Below, in pieces: positions 11,090 to 22,790 of a stretch of 64,000 nt of DNA. Positions within the stretch are counted from its first letter, which is position 1, and every line of letters begins with the position of its first letter. The notes below the pieces were generated by a model that saw only the letters and a program-made list of their open reading frames with translations, was not told the DNA's origin and made no database searches. The position numbers were made by a program, and so were the translations under genes. Source of the DNA: Apium graveolens (taxonomy: Eukaryota > Streptophyta > Magnoliopsida > Apiales > Apiaceae); NCBI RefSeq assembly GCF_009905375.1, contig NC_133650.1, forward strand, positions 298,777,957 through 298,841,956. Direction: 5' to 3'.

Positions 11090-12725
11090 AGTACCACTAA
11101 TCGGGTCGTGGTAGTGTATAAGTTATCATTGATAGACTAATTAAGTAGAGTATCTACCTAGTGAATAATTATTCTTTCTTATCAATAGAGAGTCGTATTA
11201 TTATACGAGGAAGGTTGCGGTGCAAGCATAGAATCCTAGTAACGATGATGTATAGAATGAGATCCCAGATTCGATTTTCGATGTCGAGGGAGTTTCAAAG
11301 GTGATTATGTATAAGCTCAAGGAAGAGTGTGGGTCCATAGAATGATGGACGGGATAGCGAAAATATTTAGGCATGGGAAATACGAGGCTATGATGCTTGA
11401 TGCTGATATAAATACGTATATGTTTTGTTCTCCTATGACAAACCTCTATAGTTCAGAGGTAGGTTCCAAGCCAGATATTTTGTGGCAGTATATTTTTTTC
11501 ATATATACAATTCTCTTCAATTCGTTCTTTTCTCTTCTTTTCATTTCATATAAACTGAGAAGAACAACCCTTCCAGAAGGGGAGGTATTTCCGAATGACT
11601 ATCTATCTGTGTGATAGAAACCGAGTAGGATACCAGCTATTGTTTAATTGCTTGTCAAGTACTAAAGGCTGGCCACCTTCTGTACTTACTATGCAATGTA
11701 ACAAGTGTTCATGATCATAGTGATCTCTCAATGAATTCTTTTACTTCTATATGATGGATCAAGCTTTCGAAGATGGAGGCAGCTAGAAAGGAAGTGGTAC
11801 CAAGTATGGTGGTATTCCGATTCTAACGCGTTAGTGATACTAAGGTTGACGTGGTTATTAAAAGGTTATAGAATGCTAACGAGCAAAAGTATTACCAGTA
11901 TAATATTAGGAACATAAGGTAGTAGCGATTACGAATTGGAAAAGAGTGGGTATTGAGAAGCAAAACCTATAGCACAAAAAGCTATAATAAGAGTCTATGG
12001 AATAGACTTGGAAGAATTTGGAATGATCACTTAACATGGATTGAGTTTTCTTACGCTAATAGATCATATGTCAGTATTGAGATATCGCCTTATGAGATCC
12101 TTGAGGGAAGATAATGTCGATCTCCCTTATGTTAGGATGAAGTTGTAGAGCGCAAGATGCTCGGACCCGCAGTAGTCCAAAGGACCAGGGATATAATAGA
12201 TCTAATCAGAGGACGGCTGGTAGTAACCCAAGATGGACATAAGAGGTATGCTGATTTGACTCGAAAGGACAAAGAGTATGAAATAGGGGACCTAGTGATG
12301 TTATAGGTATCCCTTGGAAAGGATTGATGAGGGTTGGAAAGAAAAGAAAGTTTAAGTCCACGAATTGTTGGACCCTTGGATATACTAAAACATATTGGGA
12401 AGTTAGCATACGAGCTAGTCCTACCCCCGAACCTGTAACAAGTTCATAACGTGTTCCACGTATCAATGTTAAGGAAGTGTAATTCGGATGCCAGATAAAT
12501 AGGGGCATATGAGCGCATAGACATGCAACCCGACGTAACCTATATGGAGCAACCAGGAAGGGTTATAGATTGAAAAGGGACAAGTGCTTAGGAGAAGGGT
12601 TATCAAACTAGTCAGAGTTTGATGGTAGAACAACAATGTGGGAAAATTACTTGAGAGTTAGAAAGTGCAATGCTAAGAGAGTATCCCTATTCATTTTCTA
12701 TCTGATTCCGGGACGAAATCCTTTT
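11090..12725 (+). pseudogene. L1 integrase remnant
   Basis: Gypsy integrase with many stops. Near 11100-11240 it reads VVV..L, then YYTRKVAVQ, from the catalytic core. Near 12010-12130 FGMIT..WIEFSYANRSYVSIE and SPYEILEGR.CRSPLC are the core's end. Then LGPAVVQRTRDIIDLIRGRL, KRYADLTRKDKEYEIGD and the GPLDI..IGKLAYEL..P / VHNVFHVSMLRK block give the C-terminal part. It ends with the FRDEIL-like stretch that overlaps the purine tract, as in chromoviruses. L2 has the same at about 37590-39245. Confidence 0.75.
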
Positions 12726-12738
12726 AAGGAGGGGAGAC
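12726..12738 (+). promoter_or_regulatory. L1 polypurine tract
   Basis: AAGGAGGGGAGAC directly before the 3' LTR, primer for plus-strand DNA synthesis. Confidence 0.9.
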
Positions 12739-15700
12739 TGTAATAACCCCAATTTTTTGAATTTTTTTTGAAACCCTTATGAATAGTGATTTTGCTGATT
12801 ATGCTGAATAAGAAAACTTTTCATGCCACACTATGTAGGGGTTCTTCTATTGTTATTCTGAGATCTTATTAGTACTTTATATGAGATATAAGTATATGTA
12901 AAAATCGTCAGAATCCAAATTCGAACACTTTGATTTTTCCCGAAAATCCACCAGATACCGAAAGAATTGAGTATAAGGTAACATGATTAAAAGGATTTAA
13001 ATTCAAGGATTATAAGAGAGGATCATAAAAGGAATATAATGTATTGAGAAAGGTTAAGGGAACCCAAGTAATAAAATCCCGGGTATGATCCCTCAAACGA
13101 TAAACGAGAATGAAAGTTAAGCGAACCGTATAACAGATCAGCGGTCATTAGCCAAGTAATTAAGAGCTAATCAAAGAGGTTAGTGATGATGATGTCACCA
13201 CACCAACAAGAAGATGACAAGTGTGGGAAGATGACATAGGAGGATGACATAAGCATGACCAAAGGGAAGGTATTGTTGGTTGATTTCAAGCCACACATAT
13301 TTTACCATGGTTAAAAGGTAATTAACAAAACAAAAGGATATCAACCAAGCCTTTTATGCACAAAGATCAATAAAACAAAGCAAGCTTCTCTCCCCCCCCC
13401 TTTTCATCTTCTTCATTTCGAATTTTTCACCAAAATGGTGAATTAGAAATTCAAAACACAAGCTATACTCCATGGAAAATTATAAGGTTTGTTTCTTTGG
13501 ATCCTATATTTCATAACTAAGAAGAGCAAGTAGTTTGAGTGCTTGAATCAAAGGTTTTCTATCTCAAACAAATCATTTTAGTTTAGGGTGAATAGTAACT
13601 TTCAAGAACAAATTTTTGATTCTTGATTTTATTTGCAAGGTCAAGGTAGCTTAAGCATATATTAAGGCTTCCATGGACATTCCAAGGATCTTTCTTTGAT
13701 TAAAAGCTTCAAGGAAGGTATAACTCTTCATGACCTTAGTATTAAGATTGTTTGATATAAATGATTATGATGATGGAATGATAGATTAAGTGTAGTAGTT
13801 GTTTTATCATGTTGAGATCTTAGTGGTTAAGTGCTTTTGTTGATTTTGGAGTTAAAAAGTTGCACTAGTTGTTCTTGATGATTCATGGTATGATTTGAGA
13901 TTGGTTTAAATGGTTTAAAGTGTTTGATGAGTGATATGGTCATATGGTTGTATTGGGATTGATTGGTGATGGTTTGGTGTTAAATTGGTTGGTAAAATTT
14001 TGGGAAATCGCGTAAACATAGCCGTCGTAATGTCCGATTTACTTTAGGCTGTTTTTGTTCTTAACATTAGGACCCGTGAACTCACTGCTAGGTTTTGACC
14101 ATTGCCATGATTAGATAGTTCATGTTACGAACTTCGTTTTGATATGTAGTTCGTTTGATTCCGATGTACGGTTTAGGAGAAACGACCGTTTTAAGTAACG
14201 GCGTTTCGCGACCGAACCATTACCCCTCGCCTTACTTTGAAACCTTGGTCAAGGACCTTAAATGACTAATTGAGGTAAGAAACAATTATGTAAAGTGGAT
14301 TAGGCAGTTGGTAAGGTACTCGTGAAAGAATCGCCTTAAAACCCTTAATGGTTAATTTATTAAAAATGGTGGAGCCGAGGGTACCCGAGTGACTTAAGCG
14401 AATCAGTGAGCGCAAAACAAGCGTTAGAGTCTAAGTTAGTTAAAGTATAGATTTACAAGTGACTTTGGTTTAATTCCAACTTACTTGTTGTTTATAGGTT
14501 ACCAGACTCGTCCCGAGCCATTCGTAACCCCAGTCGCTCAGGCAAGTTTTCTACCCGTTATACTGTTGTTGTGATGTAAATATATGTATATGCATTATCT
14601 TGTGATAAGTGCATGGTTGTTATTAGCAAATTTTGCGATATATTGGAGCATGCTGATATGATATATGCATGTCTGTTTCGTAATCTTGATATATATCTGT
14701 TGATTCAATTGCTTATAAGTTGCATAATACCTATGCTAGAGATAAGCAGTAGTTGCATATACCCTTAGTATAGCGGACCCAAAGGTGAACATTTTCTAAA
14801 ACCGGGAGTCGATGTTCCCGAGTATATTATATATATATATTTATTTAAATATATATATATATATATATTGATATAGTTTTCAAAACTATTAATCGAATAA
14901 GGTTTATTCGATAACTTTTATTTTATTTAATGAATATTATTACGAATATTCATTCGAGGGCTTATGACTCATGTTATTTTATTTAATGAATATTATTACG
15001 AATATTATTCGAGGGCTTATGACTCCTTTTATTTTATTTAATGAATATTATTACGAATATTCATTCGAGGGCTTATGACTCCTTTTATTTTATTTAATGA
15101 ATATTATTACAAATATTCATTCGAGGGCTTATGACTCCTTTTATTTTATTTATTGAATATTATTTGAATATTAATTCGAGGGCTTATGACTCAGTTTATA
15201 TTATTTAATGAATATTATTTGAATATTCATTTGAGGATCTATGACTCCGATTATTTGCTGAGATATATTCTTTATTTTATTAAAGAATAAGGTGTCGATA
15301 ATCAAACTTATCTTGATTATTCAAATAAAGATAGTACTTTCGTATAAGTATATCTTTGGTTATTTAATACTCATTTTAAGTATAAATTTTACAACTTCTA
15401 CCTCAATTATTTGTATAAAGATTATTCTTTATGGGAATATTATTTGAATATTAATATTCAGATATTTTCTAATATATTGGGACTGATTTACTTTATTAAA
15501 TCAGCATTACTCCAAACACTCTTTAAAGTGTTTTCGAGTCTTTAAAATGATTTTTAAAAGTTAGAGCGGATCCCAAAACTCATTTTTATATATTTAAGAT
15601 CTTCCTTTTAAAGGGGATTTAAATACTCGCTCAAAACCAGAGGGATCCAGCTCTGTGGTGTATTTTATATTCGCAACGAGGTTGCTGTTTTGATAAATGA

Positions 15701-17017
15701 ATTGATTACTTACCCAACGTTCGGGAAGTAAGTCCATCTATTGAGTCGGCATAAGCAACATGGGCTCAGTGGGCGTCCATGAAAGTGTAAGTGGCTCAGT
15801 GGGAGTCCATCAAATACGTAAGTGGCTGAGTGGCAGTCCAGCATAAGGTCCTATTGCGGCCAGGGTGATGACCAGTGGGGATTTCGTCCATCTACTAGTA
15901 GAAAAGGTTACTTATTGGTATCTTTGCCTGATCAGCAAGATATCAGGTTTATGCCAAGGTTTTCTCCTTTCCAAATTCATTGGATATTACAACTCTGTTT
16001 ATAATTTTCATAACAGAGGTTTTCAAGGAGTGTATGAAATGTATATATATAGGTGTATATATATATCAGGACTTAATGAAGTATCTCGTAACTTTATTAT
16101 TTATAATGATGTTCAAAGATTAAATCTATTCAAATCTTGTCTTGTAGTCTCATCTATGTGATGAACTTTTGAAACTAATTATAACTTGAATGGTGGTAGT
16201 TCAAGTAGTATTTGGAAAAGATATAAGTATATTGGAGTATCTTGTAACTTCATCTTTTAAATTTATATCTAGCAAATGATTATCTTATGCATGTCAAAGA
16301 TTTTCAGAAAAACGTTGAGACAAGGTTAGATATATGAGATCACCTTGCAACGATAGTTTTATATAATTATAAACTGGAACTCTGTGTATATTATGCATAG
16401 AAGAGGACTTCCAAGATTTTGAAAAGTATATATGTATATATACTTAATATTTTGCGACTTCATCGCATTAAGATATCAAACTTGGTCCATTTCTTTTGAC
16501 CAAGACTTTCATGAGTACTATGAGAAGGCTCATATATAGTTAATCATTATACATATTATTTTGGTGGGCTTGCTGCTCACCCTTGCTTTCTTCTTTCATC
16601 ACACAACAACAGATAGAAAAGATGAACAGGACCAAGCTCCCAATTCGTGAGCGGATAGGAAACGTTCCGCAGTTTCCTATAGGCGTTGATGTCGCTATAG
16701 CTGAGGTAGGAACTACCAATAGGCTAGGCTTTCAACTTTTGATGTACCAGACTTATGTATCTTTATCAATTGTAATAATGGCAAAGAAATGTAAATCTAT
16801 TTAGAAACCCTTTTAAGGTGTAATGGCATATAATTTTGGAATAAAATGATTCGTGTTACTTTTCGATATTCATCTCTGAGACTATAACTTGTGGTGTGTG
16901 TGTTTATTGTGGGGTCACAGTACAGAGTAGTTGATTGTTTATTAAGATTGGGTGTTATTAAGGGAAATGGAACTCGTGACAACCCGGATTCCCGACCCCG
17001 GATTTGGGGGTGTTACA
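12739..17017 (+). repeat. L1 3' LTR
   Basis: A 4279-bp copy of 2932-7203 with the same sub-repeats: minisatellite at 14915-15247, triple repeat at about 15760-15845 and short ORF at 16622-16804. It ends GTTACA directly before the TTAAT duplication. Confidence 0.93.
14915..15247 (+). repeat. 56-bp minisatellite in L1 3' LTR, 6 units
   Basis: Same six units as at 5103-5437, in the same order. Confidence 0.9.
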
Positions 17018-18069
17018 TTAATGAGTGTTGCATTTTGAGTAAAACAAGCAGTCTGCACAGCTTCAGCCTAGAAATAGGTTGAAAGCTTTGCTTCTTCAAG
17101 CATTATACGTGTAGCTTCAATGAGAGTTCTATTCTTCCTTTCAACAACTCCATTTTGCTGTGGAGTTCCAGGAGCAGAAAATTTCTGCTTTATTCCATGG
17201 TTTTTGCAGAACTCTTCCATTATCAAATTCTTGAACTCAGTGCCATTATCACTCCTTAAAATTTTCACAGAATCTTTGACCAATTTATCCAGATGTTTGA
17301 CATGATCAATCAAGATAGATGCAGTTTCACTTTTTGTGTGCAAGAAATACATCCATGTGTATCTGGTGAACTCATCCACTATGACCAACGCATATTTCTT
17401 CTTTGCAATAGATATGACATTCACTGGACCAAATAGATCAACATGTAGTAGATGATAAGGATCAAGAATTGATGATTCAGTCTTGCTCTTAAAAGAAAAT
17501 TTTCTTTGTTTGGCAGTCTGACAGGAATCACAAAGGCCATCAGGAGCAAATACTGACTTTGGCAGTCCTCTCACAAGATTTTTCTTGACCAGTTCATTTA
17601 TATTGTTGAAATTTAAATGAGAGAGTTTCTTGTGCCAATTCCAGCTTTCTTCAATTGATGCTCTACTCATCAGACAAATTGCAGAACCATCAGTACTTGT
17701 TGAAAGCTTAGCTTCATAAATGTTACCACGCCTGTATCCTTTCAGAACAACTTTGCCTTTAGATTTACTCACAATTTCACAGTGTTCTTCAAAGAAATCA
17801 ACATGATAACCTCTGTCACAGATTTGACTTATACTCAGCAGATTGTGTTTAAGTCCTGAGACCAGAGCTACTTCTTTAATTATGACATTTCCAAGATTGA
17901 TATTGCCATATCCCAATGTTTTTCCAATGTTGCCATCTCCATAAGAAACACTTGGGCCAGCTTTCTCCACAAAGTCTGATAGCAGGGCCTTATTTCCAGT
18001 CATATGTCCTGAACATCCACTGTCCAGAACTAGAATATTTTTCCTGTTGCCCTGCAATCACAAAGACCA
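17018..18069 (-). pseudogene. Element A protease and integrase core
   Basis: Copia pol on the minus strand. The aspartic protease signature LDSGCSGHMTG is near residue 10 of the frame that starts at 18057 (TTG, a continuation of the upstream frame, not a real start). The GKVVLKGYRRGNIYE region leads to the integrase zinc finger (HKKLSH, then CDSCQTAK). The DDE catalytic core follows: LLHVDLFGP, LRSDNGTEFKN and PQQNGVVERKNRT. The frame stops at a TAG (17068-17070) after LSTYF, where an aromatic residue is usual, then continues in frame to the L1 junction at 17018. A further stop just upstream of 18069 separates it from gag. Confidence 0.92.
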
Positions 18070-20406
18070 CTAATTATTAGTTTTAAGGACCCAGACTTGC
18101 TTGGATCCTTTGGCCTTATTAAGTTTGTTAACATTTGCAGCGGATTTAACATCAGAGTTTATGTTAACATTTTTCTTATCAGAACTTACACTATCAGACT
18201 TTGAATCAGAATTTATACTAGAAAGAACAATGGAAACTTTCTTCAAAGAAGGTTTTATTTGATAATAATCATAGTACAAACTATGATATTCCTTACAAGT
18301 ATAAATGGAATGCTATAAACTACCACAATGAAAACAAGGATTTTGTGGTTTGTATCTAACGGACTGACTCTTAACTCCTGATTTTGAAGGTAAGGAGTTA
18401 ATATTCTTATTCTTCCTGCAAAAAGAAGCCAGATGGTTAGAACTTCCACAGTTATGACATGTTTTCCTAGGAGCATCAGGAACAGGTTTATAATCATTGC
18501 TTTTATTCACACCTTCCTTTCCATTCCTATTTTTCCTAGGTGATTTTACCTTGTTTGCATTCTTAACATCTTTCAGCTTATGCTTAAGCTGCTTCTTTGT
18601 CATTAAGCCTATGTTCACTTCAGCTGTCTTTTCCTGTTTTAGTTTCTCAGAAGTTAATTCCTCTTTAACTTCTGATTTCTCATTTTCAGACTTTACAGTT
18701 ACAAACTTAACAGGTTTTAACTTTGGCTTTTGCTTAACAACAGGCTTAATTTCTTCAGTTCCTTTATCATTCTTATCTTCTCCATAACCTAAGCCCTCTT
18801 TCCAGTTTCCACTACTTAGCAAATTTTGAGTTGTTTTGCCAGAGTTAGTCCAAGTCCTGATAATCTCTCTTTCCTTTTCTAACTCAGTTTTTAGAGATTC
18901 ATTCATTTTTAGCACTTCATCCCTAACATAAAAAGCATCATCTCTATCCTTCTGAGTTTGATGGAACATGACTAACTCTTTTTCTAAGAAATTATTTCTT
19001 TTCTTAAAAGCAAGATTTTCAGAAGTTAATCTTTCACATGTTAAAGTTTGATCTCTATAACTAACAAACATGGTTTTAAGATATCTTCTCAACTCATTAA
19101 TATCATCAGTATGAAAAGTATAAGTAGTCTGAGGTACCTTTGTTTCAGCAGCTTCAGAACTGCTCTCAGCACTTTCTTTATCAGCATTTGCCATCAATGC
19201 ATAGTTCTCCTCACTTTCAAAGTCTGAGGTGTCTGTCCAGCTTTTCTGCTTTGTGACAAGAGCCTTGCCTTTGTCACCCTTTGCCTTCTTGCAATCAGGA
19301 GATATGTGGCCTTTCTCACCACAGTTATAGCATTTAACATTTGTATAATCTCCTATGTCAGACTTTCCTCCTCTGCCTTCAGATCTTCTGAAATTCTTCT
19401 TATCAGAACTTATGCCTTTCCTGGAAAACTTCTTTCCCTTCCTGAACTTCCTGTATGCAATCTTTGTGATTCCTTTCACCATAAGAGCACACAGCTTCAT
19501 CATCTCCTCATCAGCATCAGTCTCAGGCAAGCTTTCAGAATCTGAGTCATCATCACTTTCAGAACTTGATGACTCAGTTTCAGACTTTATGAAAAGAGCT
19601 TTACCCTTGTCTTTCCTTGAGGAAGCTGCTTTGGGGGATTCTTCTTCAGCCTTAAGAGCAACTGTCCTTGACTTTCCTCCTTTCCTCTTGCTTCTTTGTT
19701 CCATCTCAAGTTCATGAGTCTTGAGCATTCCATAGATTTCATCAAGAGTTGTTTCATCAAGATTATAGTTGTCTCTTATTGTCGTTGCCTTCAAATCCCA
19801 GCATTCAGGAAGAGCTAACACGAATTTAAGGTTTGAATCTTCAAGATCATACTCTTTATCAACCAATGACAAATCATTCAAAAGTTTGAAAAATCTATCA
19901 TATAAATCATTCAATGACTCATTAGTCTTTGAGTCAAAATGTTCATACTCTTGAGTGAGTATTGTCTTCCTGTTCTTCTTAATTGTGTCAGTTCCCTGAC
20001 ACCTTGTTTCCAGAGCATCCCATATCTCCTTAGCAGTCTTGTAGTTGATTACCCTGTTTGACATTACATTATCAATGGCACTATGCAGTAAGTGTCGTAC
20101 CTTAGCATCCTTAGTAATTGATGCTATATCTTCAGCAGTATAATCACTCTTCTCCTTTGGTACGGTCTTTGCTGCTTCACCTGCAACTGTAACAGCGAGC
20201 TTGGTTGGTTTGTGAGGCCCTTCCTTGATTCTATCAAGGTATTCTGGATCTGTTGCTTCCAGGAACATGGTCATCCTTACCTTCCATATGGGATATTCAG
20301 ATGGTCTCAGTATGGGAACTCTGATAGTCTCATACCGACTTTGAATTTGTGTCTTTGGAGGTTCTTCAGTTTTGGTAGGCTTAGTTGGAGTTTCTGTGTC
20401 AGACAT
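18070..20406 (-). pseudogene. Element A gag
   Basis: An ATG-initiated frame (MSDTETP, 20406) of 697 codons to a TAG at 18313, with the frame continuing in register to 18070. Residues 20-240 form the copia gag-polypeptide (UBN2-type) domain (YPIWKVRMTMFLEATDP, then DRFFKLLNDLS). A serine- and acid-rich linker follows. A zinc knuckle is at 359-372 (CYNCGEKGHISPDC), then a charged, coiled-coil-prone stretch (roughly 430-540). A second knuckle is at 650-663 (CHNCGSSNHLASFC) and a third begins at the stop (CFHCGSL). Two or more CCHC knuckles and this large size fit Sireviruses. Gag would form the particle and bind RNA. The stop inside the third knuckle probably disrupts what was once a longer gag-pol frame. 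Confidence 0.9.
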
Positions 20407-20448
20407 GATTGTGTTTGAATCTTTAACTGTATGTGTGTTAACAGATTA

Positions 20449-20460
20449 GCTCTGATACCA
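20449..20460 (-). promoter_or_regulatory. Element A primer binding site
   Basis: GCTCTGATACCA on the plus strand, i.e. TGGTATCAGAGC in the element's sense, two bases from the LTR. It marks 20463-21074 as the 5' LTR and fixes the orientation. Confidence 0.93.
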
Positions 20461-20462
20461 CT

Positions 20463-21074
20463 TGTTAGGTCACACACACTGTAGAGGGGGGTGAATACAG
20501 TGTATAATACAATCAAATCGAACTTTAATATATTAAGTAACAGAAAACAAACTTTATTGAAACAATAAACTCTGTTACAGTATGGAACTGTTACCTCTCA
20601 GTGATGAGCAAATATCACGAGAGCTGATAGGGTTACAATTAATAATCTTCTCGAATATGATAACACTTATAGTGTAAACCCTATGTCTGTGTTTATATAC
20701 TTCACAGTTACAAGATAATCGCTAATTGATATGGAATATAATTCTGCTTCCTAAAATATATCAATCAAATATCTTTTCTTCCAAGTATTCCATTCTTCAC
20801 GGAACTCCTTCTTCATGCATATCTCTTCTTATGTTTATCTCGATCTTCTTTCCTTTAATCATCTATTGTCCTTATCTGAACGTCCTTCAGCACTTAAGTT
20901 CTGATATCTAACTTCTGATGATTATCTCCTGATAATATAAGTACTGATATCCTTAGGTCCTGACTTCCAGTATAAGTACTGATTAATGGTTAAGTACTGA
21001 CTTGTCCTGTTAAGTAAGATCTGAAAACTAAACATAAATCATATTAGCCATGACATTATCAAATATATCTAACA
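20463..21074 (-). repeat. Element A 5' LTR
   Basis: A 612-bp LTR with TGTTAG / CTAACA ends, the same family as the LTR at 57445-58076. The distal third (20885-21040) is dense in AAGTTCTGAT / AAGTACTGAT motifs on the plus strand. Confidence 0.92.
20692..20699 (-). promoter_or_regulatory. Probable TATA box of element A LTR
   Basis: TATATAAA in the element's sense, kept at 57673-57680 in the C LTR. Position inside the LTR suits an RNA polymerase II promoter; not shown experimentally here. Confidence 0.55.
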
Positions 21075-22790
21075 AAATCATTAAAGCCAAGTCAAGGACA
21101 TTTTGTAGATGTGTCAAGTGCCTTGATAACTAATGACAAGAAAATACCTGAAGATGAAACTAAATCCCAGACTCAAGTTATGCAACTTGTTGAGCAGAAG
21201 AACAAGGAACCTCAAAAGCAAGTCATTCTAGAGTTGGAAGTGGATGAGTATTACACTCTTGATGGATTGGATAAAATGGACCAGTCTATGTCCTACCTGA
21301 CAAAAAGGTTTTCAAACATAAGAGTCAAGAAGCCTAATTACTTCAAGGGAAAAGGTCAAACATCCTACAACAACAACTGAAAAGGTAAGACTCAGACAAA
21401 TGCAACTGGCAAAAGTGGCCATAAGTCAGGACATGTGGACAGATCAAAGATTAAATGCTACAACTATGATGAACTTGGTCACTTTGCTATAGAATGCAGA
21501 AAGCCAAAGAAGGTGAAGAAATATAAGGCTTATTTAAAGCTTGAAGCTAAGTATGGAGCACTTATGAAGAAACAACAAAGAAAAACTTATATTGCCAAAA
21601 GAAAGAGTTGGGATGACACAGATGATGAAGATGATGGTGAAAAATATGAAAATTATGCTCTCATGGTTTTGGAGGAAGGAGAGTCATATGCATCAAAATC
21701 TGAGATACGTATCATAACCACCATTGATTTAAATACTTCATAATATAAGGAAACTATTAAAAAGATGAGTGTAAAAATGTTTCACATTCACACAAGTATG
21801 GTGACTGCTACTGAGGAATTGAGTAGTTTGTCAAAAGTGAATGAAAAACTTAAAATTGAGAAACAAGAACTAGAGTTGCAGCTTGTAAGTCTAAAAATAG
21901 TTAGAAAAGAAAATGAATATATTTAAAACAAGCTGAAATGTGCAAAGGAAGTGGAAGCTGTATTAAGAGATAAAATTGAGAAAAATGATCTTAAGCTTAA
22001 GTCATTCAAAAATGCCTCTCAATTGGTTGGTCAATATCATGAGAAGAATAAACCTTGTGTAATCATAGCAATTGGATTGGGCTATGAGGCTGGTTCATCT
22101 CAAAAGAAAAGTCAAATTGACAAAGATAAGGAAAGTGTGAATAAGAAAGTTCCTGATGTGCTTCAAAAGGTGAATGCACCCTTGTTCAAAGTTTGTGAGG
22201 TGAACTTCAGTGAGGAGGAGTTTATCATCAAACAAGAAATTGCAGATGAAGATGAAAAAATGAAAAATGCCAAATTAATTCTCAACACTGAAAGTGAGAA
22301 AAATCCTGAAGCTAGTCCAGTCATCAAAACACTAGTACTAAAATCAAAAATTAAAGCACGGGAAAGAAAAAGAAGAACATAAATAGAAATATATGTGTCA
22401 ACAAAAGTAACAACTATGCATATGTTGCAGATGCTCCCAGGAAGCAGTGTCAAAGATGTGGCTCAACAAATCACCTAACTCATCTTTGTAAAAAGACTGT
22501 TAGTGAGCCAAAGTATGGAGCCTGCAAGTATAATGAAGCTCAAGCTGATAACCCCCTACTCTTTTTGTGACAAGTTTGATTGCATTCTACGCAACATGAA
22601 AGTTATGACTAGCTATCATAATTTGAGAAAAGATCTAAAAGAAGTTAAATTTAGATCTGTGATCAAAAAAGAAAATGTTAATCATACTAATAAAGTTGTT
22701 TCTTTTGATTTTTCAAGTTCTACTTCTGCTAACTCTGTCAAGAAAAAGGAAGTGCTCAACACTGCTTGGGTAGCTAAACACACTTAAACC
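21075..22790 (+). pseudogene. Element B gag, C-terminal two thirds
   Basis: The frame enters from A's border already open (no start). A zinc knuckle at about 21458 reads CYNYDELGHFAIEC, where the second cysteine of the CX2CX4HX4C pattern is replaced by tyrosine, so it should not hold zinc. Then come SWDDTDDEDD, a lysine/glutamate-rich, probably coiled-coil part (21760-22000), and a second knuckle at 22448-22489 (CQRCGSTNHLTHLC). Frames break at 21380, 21743, about 21925 and 22383. This order matches gag of element A. Confidence 0.8.

Larger units (their letters stand above)
2932..17017 (+). mobile_element. L1: non-autonomous (LARD-like) Ty3/gypsy-derived element
   Basis: A complete 14.1-kb element in A, flanked by a perfect 5-bp target duplication TTAAT (2927-2931 and 17018-17022). 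The LTRs are very long, 4272 bp (2932-7203) and 4279 bp (12739-17017), start TGTAATAACCCC and end GGGGGTGTTACA. By eye I see only about ten substitutions and a few short indels between them, so insertion is recent. A primer binding site lies after the 5' LTR and a purine tract before the 3' LTR. The internal 5.5 kb has only decayed fragments of gypsy genes and no usable ORF. The long LTRs and pol remnants suggest a Tekay/Del-like chromovirus ancestor. The lineage is inference; the element and its borders are seen directly. Confidence 0.93.
1..21074 (-). mobile_element. Element A: Sirevirus-like Ty1/copia retrotransposon, partial, split by L1
   Basis: Reading right to left, it has 5' LTR (20463-21074), an initiator-Met-tRNA primer binding site, gag, protease, integrase, reverse transcriptase, RNase H and the start of a post-pol region. 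This protease-integrase-RT-RNase H order is that of Ty1/copia. The large (about 700 codon) gag with two zinc knuckles and the long region after pol are typical of the Sirevirus (SIRE/Maximus) lineage. The post-pol frame and 3' LTR lie left of the window. L1 interrupts it at 2932-17017, and joining 2931 to 17023 restores one reading frame. Several nonsense codons and a lost RT aspartate make it inactive. Its right flank, 21075-21079 (AAATC), lies inside gag of element B, so A entered B. Confidence 0.9.

Noticed and set aside
18497..19954. Plus-strand open frames opposite gag of A (such as 18497-18787 and 19355-19717)
   Set aside because: They are antisense shadows of the long gag frame, with low-complexity Phe/Leu/Ser composition and no motif.
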